DNA of 64,000 bases from positions 186,001-250,000 of the forward strand of contig CABZCN010000001.1 in the NCBI GenBank assembly GCA_902524245.1, in the 5' to 3' direction. A model generated the notes under the pieces. That model did no database searches. It was not told where the DNA came from and worked only from the letters and a program-made list of their open reading frames with translations. Source of the stretch: an uncultured Alphaproteobacteria bacterium (GTDB taxonomy: Bacteria > Pseudomonadota > Alphaproteobacteria > HIMB59). Below, in pieces: positions 19,587 to 29,444 of the stretch; position 1 is the stretch's first letter, and every line of letters begins with the position of its first letter. A program made the translations under genes and the position numbers.

Positions 19587-20540
19587 TTAGTCGTAATAAA
19601 ACATTGGGGCCTTTTTAAATTCTTCCCAAGCATGCGGGTCGTGCCCTGTGACTACTGTAGCATTTTTGTCTTTTGCAATTTTTTTGAGTTTTTTTACAGA
19701 GTCAACAACGTCAACAGCAGAGCAAACAAGACCTGGTAGTGTTAAATTGTTCCAATGATCCATTGTGTAAGCTGCATCTATAGTAAGCAATACATAACCT
19801 GAATTTGGTAAATTAACTAAAAAAGACTGATGGCCCGGTGCATGCCCCGGAGTAAAAATTACAATTATTGATCCGTCGCCATATAAGTCATAAAAATCAT
19901 CATTTTTATCTCTTAAAAATTTCCAATTAATTCCAGGTTTATCAAAGTCTTTTCTAATATATGCAGGCTTTGAAAACCAATCAGGATTAAAAGCATAATC
20001 ATATTCCTTTTGTTGAACTAGGTGTGTTGCATTAGGAAACCTTCCAACACCACCTGAGTGATCGAGGTGAAGATGAGAATGTAAGACATATCTTATACCT
20101 GCTGGATTAACCCCAATAGAGTTAAGTTGATCAATACAATTTTCAGTTTTTCCCATAATTGGATCATAAGCCGCAACAACAGAACCCCAATGAGCATGTT
20201 TATCTTCACTGACCTCTTTTGCATTGCCTCCGTCAATGACCACATCCCCTTTTGGGTGTCTTATCAAAAACCATGGAACAGGTATCTCAAAGTCCTCATT
20301 AGATTGATTCATTTTAATATATTTCATTTTCGTTTTTAGAGTTCCGGTCTGGAACATGTAGAGCCTCATGTCAGTAGAAACTTGTGAGTTCGTTAAGTGA
20401 CTATATTCTTTTTTTGACTCTTCGATTGCTTCTTTTATGGAATATTCTTTTACTTTTTGATCTGTTTGTTTATTTGTAATAATTTTGTCAAATTGATCTA
20501 AATCAGATTTTTTGTAACTAACGCTTAATTTTTTTTCCAT
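19587..20540 (-). CDS. MBL-fold metallohydrolase (N-acyl homoserine lactonase-like family)
   Basis: HSHLHLDHSGGVGRFPNA (HxHxDH), FTPGHAPGHQS, VTGHDPHAWEEFKKAP. Confidence 0.87.
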   Translation of the reverse strand: MEKKLSVSYKKSDLDQFDKIITNKQTDQKVKEYSIKEAIEESKKEYSHLTNSQVSTDMRLYMFQTGTLKTKMKYIKMNQSNEDFEIPVPWFLIRHPKGDVVIDGGNAKEVSEDKHAHWGSVVAAYDPIMGKTENCIDQLNSIGVNPAGIRYVLHSHLHLDHSGGVGRFPNATHLVQQKEYDYAFNPDWFSKPAYIRKDFDKPGINWKFLRDKNDDFYDLYGDGSIIVIFTPGHAPGHQSFLVNLPNSGYVLLTIDAAYTMDHWNNLTLPGLVCSAVDVVDSVKKLKKIAKDKNATVVTGHDPHAWEEFKKAPMFYYD

Positions 20541-20816
20541 CTACTTAAATTCTATCTCAATAAATTTATAAATAAAATCATTGTTATTAAATACATTGTG
20601 GTTAACTCCCTTTTCTCTAAAGTAGGATCCACCTTTTGCTAGTTTTGAAATTGTCTCCTCACCATCATGATTAACAATTTTTAGCTCCCCATCTAATAAG
20701 GGCACTACCACATAATCGTATTCATGAATATGCTGGCCAGTTGAGTCCCCAACTTCAAAAGACCACTCTGTAACTCTAGTTTTTTGATTATCAATCATGA
20801 CATTGGCTTTAGCCAT
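20541..20816 (-). CDS. cupin-domain protein
   Basis: GDSTGQHIHEYDYVVVPLLDGELKIVNHDG; start corrected to MAKANVM at 20816. Confidence 0.78.
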   Translation of the reverse strand: MAKANVMIDNQKTRVTEWSFEVGDSTGQHIHEYDYVVVPLLDGELKIVNHDGEETISKLAKGGSYFREKGVNHNVFNNNDFIYKFIEIEFK

Positions 20817-20820
20817 GTCG

Positions 20821-21180
20821 TTAGATATTTCTACAGGGTACGCTCTCAGCTTTTTCAGCCTTAAGAGCTTCGGCAGCTTTTGTTGCTTTTTCAACTGAGT
20901 CGAAAACAAGTTCAGGAAAAAGAACAAAAGGTTTTGCTCTATCAGCACTGAGCTGTCCAACACACCAGGTTTTACCGGGTTCAACACACATGACCATATA
21001 TGTCCCAGGAATAGGACCATAATGTCTATTATTCAAAGCAAAAAGGCACTCTGCCATATCGTTTAATTTATCGATGTCTAGATTTTGAAGTGCTTTTTTT
21101 TCTAATTCATTTAACGGAGTATCCAGAGCGCCAAGTGTCTCTTTCCCCCATGGAATCTCCTGCATATTTTGTTTTTTCAT
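20821..21180 (-). CDS. hypothetical protein in the dimethylformamidase cluster
   Basis: 119 aa, tightly spaced with neighbours; no family recognised. Confidence 0.65.
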   Translation of the reverse strand: MKKQNMQEIPWGKETLGALDTPLNELEKKALQNLDIDKLNDMAECLFALNNRHYGPIPGTYMVMCVEPGKTWCVGQLSADRAKPFVLFPELVFDSVEKATKAAEALKAEKAESVPCRNI

Positions 21181-21183
21181 AGT

Positions 21184-23538
21184 TTAAGGTAAAGGCCCGT
21201 CCTTTAAGAAACCTTTAAGCGTATTTTCCATTATTCTAGAGACATTATTATTGTAATTATTATGTGAAAGACTACCGCACCAAGCCAAAGACCCTGGTGC
21301 AAACATTGCTCCATTGTTAGGTGTTTTATAGTAAATCATATCAGCTCTGACCATTGGATTTTCATGACCACCACCATAGTAACCTCGAACAGCAAAGTGT
21401 ATTTCCTCGTTAACTTGCAACATCATATTAGAGTGATCCTGCGAGCGAGCCAAATAATAAGCATTATGTGGGGTTCCAAATTCTAAGTCGTATCTGTCTA
21501 ACTCTAAACCGGCAGCTCCTCCACCAACTAAACCAAAATCACCAATAACCTCATCTGCTCCAATCCCTTCAAAGATCCATGAACATTCAGGTTTAAAACT
21601 ATCTTCTTCTCTTTTGTAGTATGAAGAAACGTCAAATCCATATGATGTAAAAGTTAAACCACAAACTTTAGAAGGTATTCTTCCTCGAGCTCTCCACATA
21701 CCTCCATATTTACCATCAAAAGCATTATTGTATTCACCTGGATTAGATGTCCATGCTCTAGTTCCGGCCTCACCTTTTCGTACTTCAGTAATATTGGAGT
21801 TGTCTGGATGATATTCACTAATCCAGTAAAATCCATCCGAACCTAAATAAAAACATCTACCACCTTGCATTTGATAGGACTCTAAGGCATCCATATATTT
21901 CTCAGATGAATACTCAGGGTGACTTCCAGTCATCACAACTTTATAACGATTTAATAAATTTATACCTTCATGTTCCAAATCTTCATCTGTAAGAACATCA
22001 AACTCAAAGCCCTTTTCCTCAAGCCAGTCTGTTAAATGTAAGTCAGCATTTAGTTGCCATAATGATGGAGAAAGCCAGTGTCTGTATTTAGGTCTCATAT
22101 TAAGGATTGGTCTAAGTCTTGATGAAATAGATACACCATGTCCATCAGAGTGAAGTGAGTAAGTTGATAAACCGTATTCTCTGTGTTCATTTAAATATAA
22201 ATCTGCAGGTTCTAGCACAGGAACTTTACCTGCGAGTAATTGAGCTACGACAGAATTAGTTCCAAGATTATCATTGGAGTAAGCCATATAACTGTTTGTG
22301 GGTAAGAGAAATAAAATTTTAGCTGTGGCTGTCCCTTTTGGAGGTTTTACACAAAAAGGAATATAATCTTCATTTTCTGACTCTTCTCTTCCATCAACTC
22401 TAAGTCGAGCAGCATACACACCACTTTTCAGACCCTCTGGGATTTTTAATTTAAAATCAACATCCCATCTTGCATCATCAATATCATCATCATGGAAATG
22501 GATAGCACCGTACTCTTCAGGTTTGTGATGGAAAACCATTTCATCCGCTGTCCAGTTATGTCCTGTCATACCTCTGTTTGGCATGTTAATAATAAATCCG
22601 TGGTGATTATTTGGAGAAGTATCAACAATCTTTGTTGAAGCAATGTTTTTGCCAATATTTGCATGAAAGTCCCAAGCGCCTACGACTGTTGACCTCACAG
22701 TGGTATTACACTCATCATAGCTTGATGCAAGTGTTTCGATCTCAGCCTTAGATAAAGCAATATTAGATAATCTAGGTCTATCTATCTTGCCATTAAAAGT
22801 CTTGGTTTGCTCAGGTAATTCAATGGGATGAGGTACCTCTTTAAAATGACCTCCGGAAATGTGCCTACCAGATCTATTATTTAATGTAGTAGCTGCAATT
22901 AACAATGGAGCATCATTAGCGGCAGGTAAAACTGAACTAGTGGTCTCAATAATAGCTGAGGTTTCTTCAATTGGATTCAAAATAGCCATACCTAAACCAC
23001 CATTTGTGGATGTAACCCTGGGTTCTTGGTGAAGGGTAAGCCTTCTTGATTGTGCATCAAAAGTTGCAATTACCAGATACCAGACTTTTCTTAAAAGTTT
23101 TTTTTCTGAGGAGACAGTTACAACCTGAGATCCATCTCCTATTTCTACAGATAAACATCCCTCATCATTAATAAAGAGACCATAGCCTTTTTTTTCTTCT
23201 TCATTAAATTTAGTGAAAATTCCTTGTCTACCTTTATCTGGCGTTGTAGGAAAAATATAAGCTTGCATAGTAAAGCTCTCTAAATTTAAATTATCATGCT
23301 GAGGCATGATGATGTACGATCCACCATGTATTCTCTGGTTTTTCCCTTGATAAGTTCCATTACAACTGGCATCTATTTCAGCTTCTTTATACCCAGGGCC
23401 TTCAGGATTTGTATCACCGTGTATAAGACGGACTAATTGAACTTCATAACTATCATTGTATTCAGCATTAATATAAAATTTAACCTCTTCACCTGGATGA
23501 GCTGAGTACTTATCACTATAACCTGTTATTTTTAACAT
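21184..23538 (-). CDS. N,N-dimethylformamidase large (beta) subunit-like
   Basis: 784 aa, LamG-like N-terminal region and a C-terminal region (LFLLPTNSYMAYSND...MTGSHPEYSSEKYMDALESYQMQGGRCFYLGSDGFYW) typical of the DMFase beta family; paired with the small subunit. Confidence 0.87.
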   Translation of the reverse strand: MLKITGYSDKYSAHPGEEVKFYINAEYNDSYEVQLVRLIHGDTNPEGPGYKEAEIDASCNGTYQGKNQRIHGGSYIIMPQHDNLNLESFTMQAYIFPTTPDKGRQGIFTKFNEEEKKGYGLFINDEGCLSVEIGDGSQVVTVSSEKKLLRKVWYLVIATFDAQSRRLTLHQEPRVTSTNGGLGMAILNPIEETSAIIETTSSVLPAANDAPLLIAATTLNNRSGRHISGGHFKEVPHPIELPEQTKTFNGKIDRPRLSNIALSKAEIETLASSYDECNTTVRSTVVGAWDFHANIGKNIASTKIVDTSPNNHHGFIINMPNRGMTGHNWTADEMVFHHKPEEYGAIHFHDDDIDDARWDVDFKLKIPEGLKSGVYAARLRVDGREESENEDYIPFCVKPPKGTATAKILFLLPTNSYMAYSNDNLGTNSVVAQLLAGKVPVLEPADLYLNEHREYGLSTYSLHSDGHGVSISSRLRPILNMRPKYRHWLSPSLWQLNADLHLTDWLEEKGFEFDVLTDEDLEHEGINLLNRYKVVMTGSHPEYSSEKYMDALESYQMQGGRCFYLGSDGFYWISEYHPDNSNITEVRKGEAGTRAWTSNPGEYNNAFDGKYGGMWRARGRIPSKVCGLTFTSYGFDVSSYYKREEDSFKPECSWIFEGIGADEVIGDFGLVGGGAAGLELDRYDLEFGTPHNAYYLARSQDHSNMMLQVNEEIHFAVRGYYGGGHENPMVRADMIYYKTPNNGAMFAPGSLAWCGSLSHNNYNNNVSRIMENTLKGFLKDGPLP

Positions 23539-23966
23539 TACTCTTCCTCACTATACTCCTCAAGAAGTCTGTTAATTCTTTTTAAAAATATTGCATGTTC
23601 ACATGCCTCTTCAGATGAATAAGAGTCTTCAGTTATTTCAACTGGCTCACCTCTAACTCCTGTTGTTATTCCAACTCTATAATCTTCATGTCTTCTTAAA
23701 CAAACAGTTACAAAACCATTTTCTTTACTTCCTCTTCTTAACTTATCTAATAATGTTTGAAGGTCTTGGCTGTGCTGAATGACGCCATGGTCTCGAGTAG
23801 CAGCCCTTCCAACTGGGGTTGCTCTGTGTTCTTCAATTAAAGATTTTAATTTTTGAGGATCTCTCAACATTTTTAAAATGTATTTTTTAGTAATAAAATC
23901 ATCCGTGTGTTTATGTCCTTTATTTAACTGAACGTTAGAGGGATGCTTGTAGCTGTAATCAGACAT
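23538..23966 (-). CDS. N,N-dimethylformamidase small (alpha) subunit-like
   Basis: 142 aa; RHEDYRVGITTGVRGEPVEITEDSYSSEEACEHAIFLKRINRLLEE; stop/start overlap with the large subunit. Confidence 0.8.
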   Translation of the reverse strand: MSDYSYKHPSNVQLNKGHKHTDDFITKKYILKMLRDPQKLKSLIEEHRATPVGRAATRDHGVIQHSQDLQTLLDKLRRGSKENGFVTVCLRRHEDYRVGITTGVRGEPVEITEDSYSSEEACEHAIFLKRINRLLEEYSEEE

Positions 23967-24071
23967 AATTCTATTTTAGATATAGTTAACCTTTCGCACA
24001 GTTTTTTGTTCCAAATAATGAAACACAATACGAAAAATTCTTATTCCTCCTCAGTTTTAAGTACTTTATCA

Positions 24072-26126
24072 TCATAATGCATAAACGGAAAGTATTACAG
24101 TTGCCACAGCCATACCTATTAATATAAGTGGCCAACCATACCCTCCTCCCATTCTATCAATATAGTTTCCTTGCTCCTCAACATCGTCAGGTGCCAAATG
24201 TTCATCACCATTTAGTATGGGTTTTTTTGGCAAAGTCGATAAGTCCATCTTATTGGCTAAAAACCAAATTAGAAATATACCCGCTACCCACCAAATTATT
24301 TGGTAAGCCCATAGTGAAGGGACTCCCATCACCCAATTATCATAACTTTGATCCGCACTACCAAATATTAAGTTTCCGAAAATTAAACCCGGGCCGATAG
24401 AGAAGAATGCCCAAATTAAAAAGAAGACATAAGCAAGAGATTTTATTTTTTTTCTTGATGGGTGAATACCCATATGTTCATTTAAAAAATTATGAAATGA
24501 CGCTCGATGTTCTTTATCTGTATCATTACTTGCAAATATAGAGGATAAAAAACAAACAATCACATTAAAGAATAAACCCCATAACCCAGAGTAGATTGTT
24601 AGTGGCCATCGCCCCCAAGGAAGAGAATTTCCTGTTAGCTTATGACCAAAAGTTTCAGCTAAAGTTACAAAACCTAATCCGGTGATGAGTCCAAGAATTG
24701 CCCCACCTCTTGTGATCCATTTAAACCAAAGCATTCCAAGTAAAACAGGAAACAATTGGAAACCAAAAGCGATTGCTAATCCACCAAGTAGTATTAGAGA
24801 AGTTTCAAAAAAAGTTGCAAGATACAGTGCCGCTAAGCTTAATAACAACATCGCTAACCTAGCAACTAATAACTCCCTTTTCCATGTAGGGTTACTATCG
24901 ATATATGGTCTATAGAGATCTCTTGCCACCATGCTGCCTGAGGTCATTAAAAAAGCAGATAATGTAGATTGAAGAGCAGCAATTATGGATATTGCTAAAA
25001 ATCCAACAATGATTGGTGAGAGATTACTGAAACTTTCAACAAACACATAAATTAAAGATGATATATTTTGTAGACTTAGCTCAGGGAATATTTGGTTAAT
25101 GGCAAAACCATTTGAATTAACAATACTATTAGCTCCAAGAAGATGTGCTCCTACACCTAATAAAGGGGCGAATATAAATAAAAATATTCCAACAACAGCA
25201 CCTGAACCCCAAACTTGATAAAAATAAAATGACCTCGGTGATTTTACTGAATAGCTCCACATCGAAAATGTAGGAGAAAGCACAATACCCATATAAGAGA
25301 GAGTAAAGGATAAAATCATAACTGCTGTCCAAGGTCCTCCTAATGGGTTGTTTTTTCCAATACCTGCAACCCACTGAATTACACCAGGAACGTTGAAATA
25401 TCCTGAAATATCACCGCCTCCGTAACCTCCAGTAGTTCCCCAAGCTCCGAAAGATATAAAGCTATTCGCCATAGATAGGTCTTCAAAAAAACTTAAACCT
25501 CCTAAGTAATTAAATACACCAACACCAAGTGCTAAGAAAAAAACAAAAAATAACCATGATTGAACAACGCTTACACTCACCATGGGTTTAAATCCACCAG
25601 ATACAATATAAAATAAGACAACAGCAGTTAGTGCCCACATTGCAGAGTCTCTAGTTATTTCACCTCCGCTAATAAACTCTACAACATTACCTGTTGATCC
25701 AATAATTATACCAAGAAATGGAACAGCAAAAAATAATCCGATTATTAGTACTACAATTCTAAGAGTATTACTTTGATAATATTTATAATACATCTCTCCT
25801 GGAGTGATAAAATTAAATTTTCTACTTAGCATCCACTGCCTTTTAAAAAATAGTATACTTCCGAGAGGAATTGTTATTACAATTGCAGCAGTAGCTAGAA
25901 AAGAGTATCCATCTGCATAAATTAATGATGGAAAAGAAATGATAGTTATGCCTGCAAATGTAGTTACTGTTGCAGAGAAAAAGAATACCCAAGGAGATAC
26001 ACTTCTATCTGCTAAATAGTAAGCCTCAGGGGTTTTATTTTTTCTGAGAGTTCTAGCTCCCCAAAAAAGACAAAAGCTTATATATAGGACAAGAAAGAAA
26101 AAAAACCAATAAAGATTAGCGACCAT
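24072..26126 (-). CDS. sodium:solute symporter family protein
   Basis: 684 aa, ~13 hydrophobic segments; AYYLADRSVSPWVFFFSATVTTFAG...; SAFLMTSGSMVARDLYRPYI. Confidence 0.92.
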   Translation of the reverse strand: MVANLYWFFFFLVLYISFCLFWGARTLRKNKTPEAYYLADRSVSPWVFFFSATVTTFAGITIISFPSLIYADGYSFLATAAIVITIPLGSILFFKRQWMLSRKFNFITPGEMYYKYYQSNTLRIVVLIIGLFFAVPFLGIIIGSTGNVVEFISGGEITRDSAMWALTAVVLFYIVSGGFKPMVSVSVVQSWLFFVFFLALGVGVFNYLGGLSFFEDLSMANSFISFGAWGTTGGYGGGDISGYFNVPGVIQWVAGIGKNNPLGGPWTAVMILSFTLSYMGIVLSPTFSMWSYSVKSPRSFYFYQVWGSGAVVGIFLFIFAPLLGVGAHLLGANSIVNSNGFAINQIFPELSLQNISSLIYVFVESFSNLSPIIVGFLAISIIAALQSTLSAFLMTSGSMVARDLYRPYIDSNPTWKRELLVARLAMLLLSLAALYLATFFETSLILLGGLAIAFGFQLFPVLLGMLWFKWITRGGAILGLITGLGFVTLAETFGHKLTGNSLPWGRWPLTIYSGLWGLFFNVIVCFLSSIFASNDTDKEHRASFHNFLNEHMGIHPSRKKIKSLAYVFFLIWAFFSIGPGLIFGNLIFGSADQSYDNWVMGVPSLWAYQIIWWVAGIFLIWFLANKMDLSTLPKKPILNGDEHLAPDDVEEQGNYIDRMGGGYGWPLILIGMAVATVILSVYAL

Positions 26127-26140
26127 AACTCAAACTTGAA

Positions 26141-27004
26141 TTAAGAGTTGTAATCAGTCTTTTCCTTAATAATTCTGAGTGCCTCTAATAAATATACTCT
26201 AAAGACTTCATGGTTTTCACTCATCGGGAAATGACCAATATCTCTCATTTCAATATAAACTCCTCCTTTTATTTGTCTGGCAGTATCTTCTGTTGCTTCG
26301 GGAGGGGTTAGGTAGTCATAAGTACCAGTCAGCATGATAACAGGGCACTTGTGACCATCGATATTTTGAAGCTCATCTCTTAAATCATGATCAACTGAAT
26401 AAAAATGAAGGTCTCCTTTAAAAGCCTCTGATCCTTGAGTGTAATAATGCCAAGTTAACCATCTATCCATATCTGGAGATTGTGGGGCCATTAAATCCCA
26501 AACACCACTACCACACACTTGAGCTGCATTGGCATGAGGATGCCTCCACCAATCAATATAAAAGCCAGGGGAATAATGCGCAGCCTCTACAGGAATGACA
26601 GCTTTAAATTTATTAGGATACTTCAGAGCTAATTGAAGAGCCACGTTTCCTCCAAAAGAAGAACCCATAAATATAGGGTTTTCAAGGTCTAAGGCCTTAC
26701 AAAGTTCTACAATAAAATTACAGTAATGCTCTGCTGTTAATTTGTACTCCTCTTTCCACCATTCTGTATTATGAGGTGGATCTGATTTACCATGTCTTGG
26801 AAGGTCGTAAGCGATAACTTGATAGTTTTGAGTAATTTCTTCATCTTCCAGTAATCCTCTCCACTGATGATTGTGGCATCCAGCAGTATGCTGACATACT
26901 AATGGAGTGCCTTTTCCATTTGAAAGATAAAAGACTTTATACTGTTGACCATCTACCTCGATGGTAACGTATCTACCTATTGGGTCATGATGTTTTACTG
27001 CCAT
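26141..27004 (-). CDS. alpha/beta hydrolase
   Basis: VIAYDLPRHGKSD, nucleophile elbow GSSFGG, LTGTYDYLTPPE, IGHFPMSENHE. Confidence 0.9.
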   Translation of the reverse strand: MAVKHHDPIGRYVTIEVDGQQYKVFYLSNGKGTPLVCQHTAGCHNHQWRGLLEDEEITQNYQVIAYDLPRHGKSDPPHNTEWWKEEYKLTAEHYCNFIVELCKALDLENPIFMGSSFGGNVALQLALKYPNKFKAVIPVEAAHYSPGFYIDWWRHPHANAAQVCGSGVWDLMAPQSPDMDRWLTWHYYTQGSEAFKGDLHFYSVDHDLRDELQNIDGHKCPVIMLTGTYDYLTPPEATEDTARQIKGGVYIEMRDIGHFPMSENHEVFRVYLLEALRIIKEKTDYNS

Positions 27005-27029
27005 AAATTTTTCCTTTCAATTCTCTTGA

Positions 27030-27419
27030 TCATACTGGGACTCCTGATTGTCTTAGCAATTCAAATTGAACAGTAAAGTTTCTAAGATTTTGCATTAAGA
27101 CTAAATGATTGCCCTCGATTTTAAGGTCTTCTCTAAATGAGGCTGCATAGATACCATGAAACATAGGTTTTGGAACAGGCTTTGCAAACTCTCTCCATGT
27201 TTGCTCTGATGCCCTTAATGCAAAGTCATATGGATCTAAACCTCCAGGGTTGGTATTAATATTTTTTACCTTTCCATCATGCATCTCGATAATTACTTTC
27301 ACACTACCCATGTCGAAAAGAAATGAACAAGTATAATATTTAGCCATCGCTTTTATGGTTTCATCTTTTTCAGTAAGCTCTTTATATTTTTTTGCCCAGG
27401 ATTTTACATCTATACTCAT
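27030..27419 (-). CDS. SCP2 sterol-binding-like small protein (tentative)
   Basis: 129 aa; CSFLFDMGSVKVIIEMHDGKV...LKIEGNHLVLMQNLRNFTVQFELLR has SCP2-like layout. Confidence 0.5.
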   Translation of the reverse strand: MSIDVKSWAKKYKELTEKDETIKAMAKYYTCSFLFDMGSVKVIIEMHDGKVKNINTNPGGLDPYDFALRASEQTWREFAKPVPKPMFHGIYAASFREDLKIEGNHLVLMQNLRNFTVQFELLRQSGVPV

Positions 27420-27428
27420 GTTTTATAC

Positions 27429-29417
27429 CTATTTCTTTTTCCTGGGTGTCTTTGTGGCTTGTTCATCAAATCTCATATGCTTGTCCTTCTTAGGATCATC
27501 GTAGTCACCTAAAATATTCCTGATATTACTTGCCTCACCGGGCGACATACCAATTTCTTTTAAAAGACTATCTAAGAACGGCTGTTGTGCTCTATATCGA
27601 AGAGCAGAATTCACAACATTATCTGCTAAAGATCCTTTTTTGGAATATCCACCTGAGGACGCAGAGGGGTTATCAGCGTTGCCGCTTCCTTCAGCACCTC
27701 CTCCTTGACTAAATCCAGGTAATCCATTTACATCGACAACTTTAATTGAGTCAATGTTTTGCATTGGTCTAACCCATTCTCTAATAATACCCTCAATTTT
27801 TTCAGCGAGTTTTTGTCTAAGTGCACTTCTTCTACTTGCATCACTTCTAGCATTTTCTGCTTCATTAAGGGCTTTTTTGCCAGCTGCTTCAATTTCATAT
27901 CTAATTTTTGCAGCCATCGATGCTAACTTTTCTCTCTCAGCATTTTTACTAGCGTCTATTACTCCAAGAGCTTTTGTCTTCTCAGCTTGTTCAACATCTC
28001 TAATGGTGTTTACTTTTTCCTCAGCTTCTACAGCCTTAGCGCGAGCATTTTCTTCTTCCATTTTAGTTTTTAAGACTGACTTAGATTTTTCTAGAACTTC
28101 CATTTGTTTTTGCTTTTCTTCAATTTCTATTCTTTTTGCCTTTTCAATATCTAAGACTCTTGTCTCTTGCTCAGCAGCAATTTTGAACGCATCAACATTT
28201 TTCTGTTGAGCAGTTTTTGCATTTTTAATTTGCTCCTCAGCCATAATATAAGCCTCTTCAGACTCATACCTTTTTCTAGCTTCTTCTTTTGCTGTTTGAG
28301 CTTTTTCCTCAGCAAGTTTGATATCAACTGATCTTTGTTTTTCTAGACGACTGAATTCAACATCTCTTTCTAATTCAAGAATAGTTTTTTCTGTCTCAAT
28401 ATCTTTTTGTTTAATCTCGATAGAAGTTTGTTGTTTAAACTCATTTTGTTCTTTTCTTCTTTTCTCAATTTCTTGGATAAGTTTAGTTTCTTGTAAACTT
28501 TTTTCCATCTCAACAAAGTCTTTCTTGCTAATCTTTGCAATCTCAATATCTTTTTCTGAAGAGATTTCAGCCAGCTCAGACTCTTTGTCTTTCTCAGCTT
28601 TTGTTTTTACTGTCTCAGTATTTTCAATAGCTCTTTGTTGTTCGATTTCACGTTTTTGTTGATACTTTGAAAATTCTTCCTCTTTTTCAATTTCAAGAGT
28701 TTGCTTGATAGACTGGAGGTTTTTATTTCGAATACTTACCTCTGTATCTTTCTCAATATCATTTCTTTTCTTTTTACGTGACTGAGTAAATTCTGTTATT
28801 TGAGTTAAACCCTCAGCATCAAATGTATTTGAAGGGTCGAATACACCCACGGGTGCTTGGTTAAGAGATGTCAATGAAACAGTCTCTAACTCCAAACCAG
28901 TGTGCTTAATAGCTTCTTCAACATGAGCTGCAACATTTTTAATGTACTCAGATCTATTCTCTTGAATTTCATCAAGGCTCATTTTTGCGGCTACAACACC
29001 TAGTCCATCAACAAATCGACCTTGAACAAGCTCCTTTAAATGATCAGGCTCTAATGTTCTATTTCCCAATGTTTGCGCGGCTATTGAGACTGCTTCAGTT
29101 GTAGGAGCTACTCTTACATAGAATTCAGCCGTTACTTCTGCCCTCATTCTATTTTTTGTAATAAAAGATTTACTGCCGTTTCGTTGAACCTCTATACAAA
29201 GAGTTTTCATACCCACTGAGGTAATGTTATGAATAATAGGTAAAACGAAGGCACCTCCGCTGATCACAACTTGTTCACCACCCATACCAGTTCTAACAAA
29301 CGCTATTTCCTTTGAGGAACGCCTGTACAGCCAATGTAGCAAGTAAACTATAATTGCTATTGCTAACGCTATTAAGATTATTATTGCAATAATATCTGCA
29401 CCACTAGTAATGTTCAT
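27429..29417 (-). CDS. flotillin family (SPFH) protein
   Basis: N-terminal TM, SPFH domain (GGAFVLPIIHNITSVGMKTLCIEVQ...LVQGRFVDGLGVVAAKMSLDEIQENR), long Glu/Lys-rich coiled coil. Confidence 0.93.
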   Translation of the reverse strand: MNITSGADIIAIIILIALAIAIIVYLLHWLYRRSSKEIAFVRTGMGGEQVVISGGAFVLPIIHNITSVGMKTLCIEVQRNGSKSFITKNRMRAEVTAEFYVRVAPTTEAVSIAAQTLGNRTLEPDHLKELVQGRFVDGLGVVAAKMSLDEIQENRSEYIKNVAAHVEEAIKHTGLELETVSLTSLNQAPVGVFDPSNTFDAEGLTQITEFTQSRKKKRNDIEKDTEVSIRNKNLQSIKQTLEIEKEEEFSKYQQKREIEQQRAIENTETVKTKAEKDKESELAEISSEKDIEIAKISKKDFVEMEKSLQETKLIQEIEKRRKEQNEFKQQTSIEIKQKDIETEKTILELERDVEFSRLEKQRSVDIKLAEEKAQTAKEEARKRYESEEAYIMAEEQIKNAKTAQQKNVDAFKIAAEQETRVLDIEKAKRIEIEEKQKQMEVLEKSKSVLKTKMEEENARAKAVEAEEKVNTIRDVEQAEKTKALGVIDASKNAEREKLASMAAKIRYEIEAAGKKALNEAENARSDASRRSALRQKLAEKIEGIIREWVRPMQNIDSIKVVDVNGLPGFSQGGGAEGSGNADNPSASSGGYSKKGSLADNVVNSALRYRAQQPFLDSLLKEIGMSPGEASNIRNILGDYDDPKKDKHMRFDEQATKTPRKKK

Positions 29418-29444
29418 ACCTATTTATCACCTCCTAAGTTGATG

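Noticed and set aside
27754-28662. Plus-strand ORFs of 151 and 114 aa
   Set aside because: Antisense to the Glu/Lys-rich coiled coil of the flotillin; Ser/Phe/Cys-rich low complexity is the mirror of that repeat.
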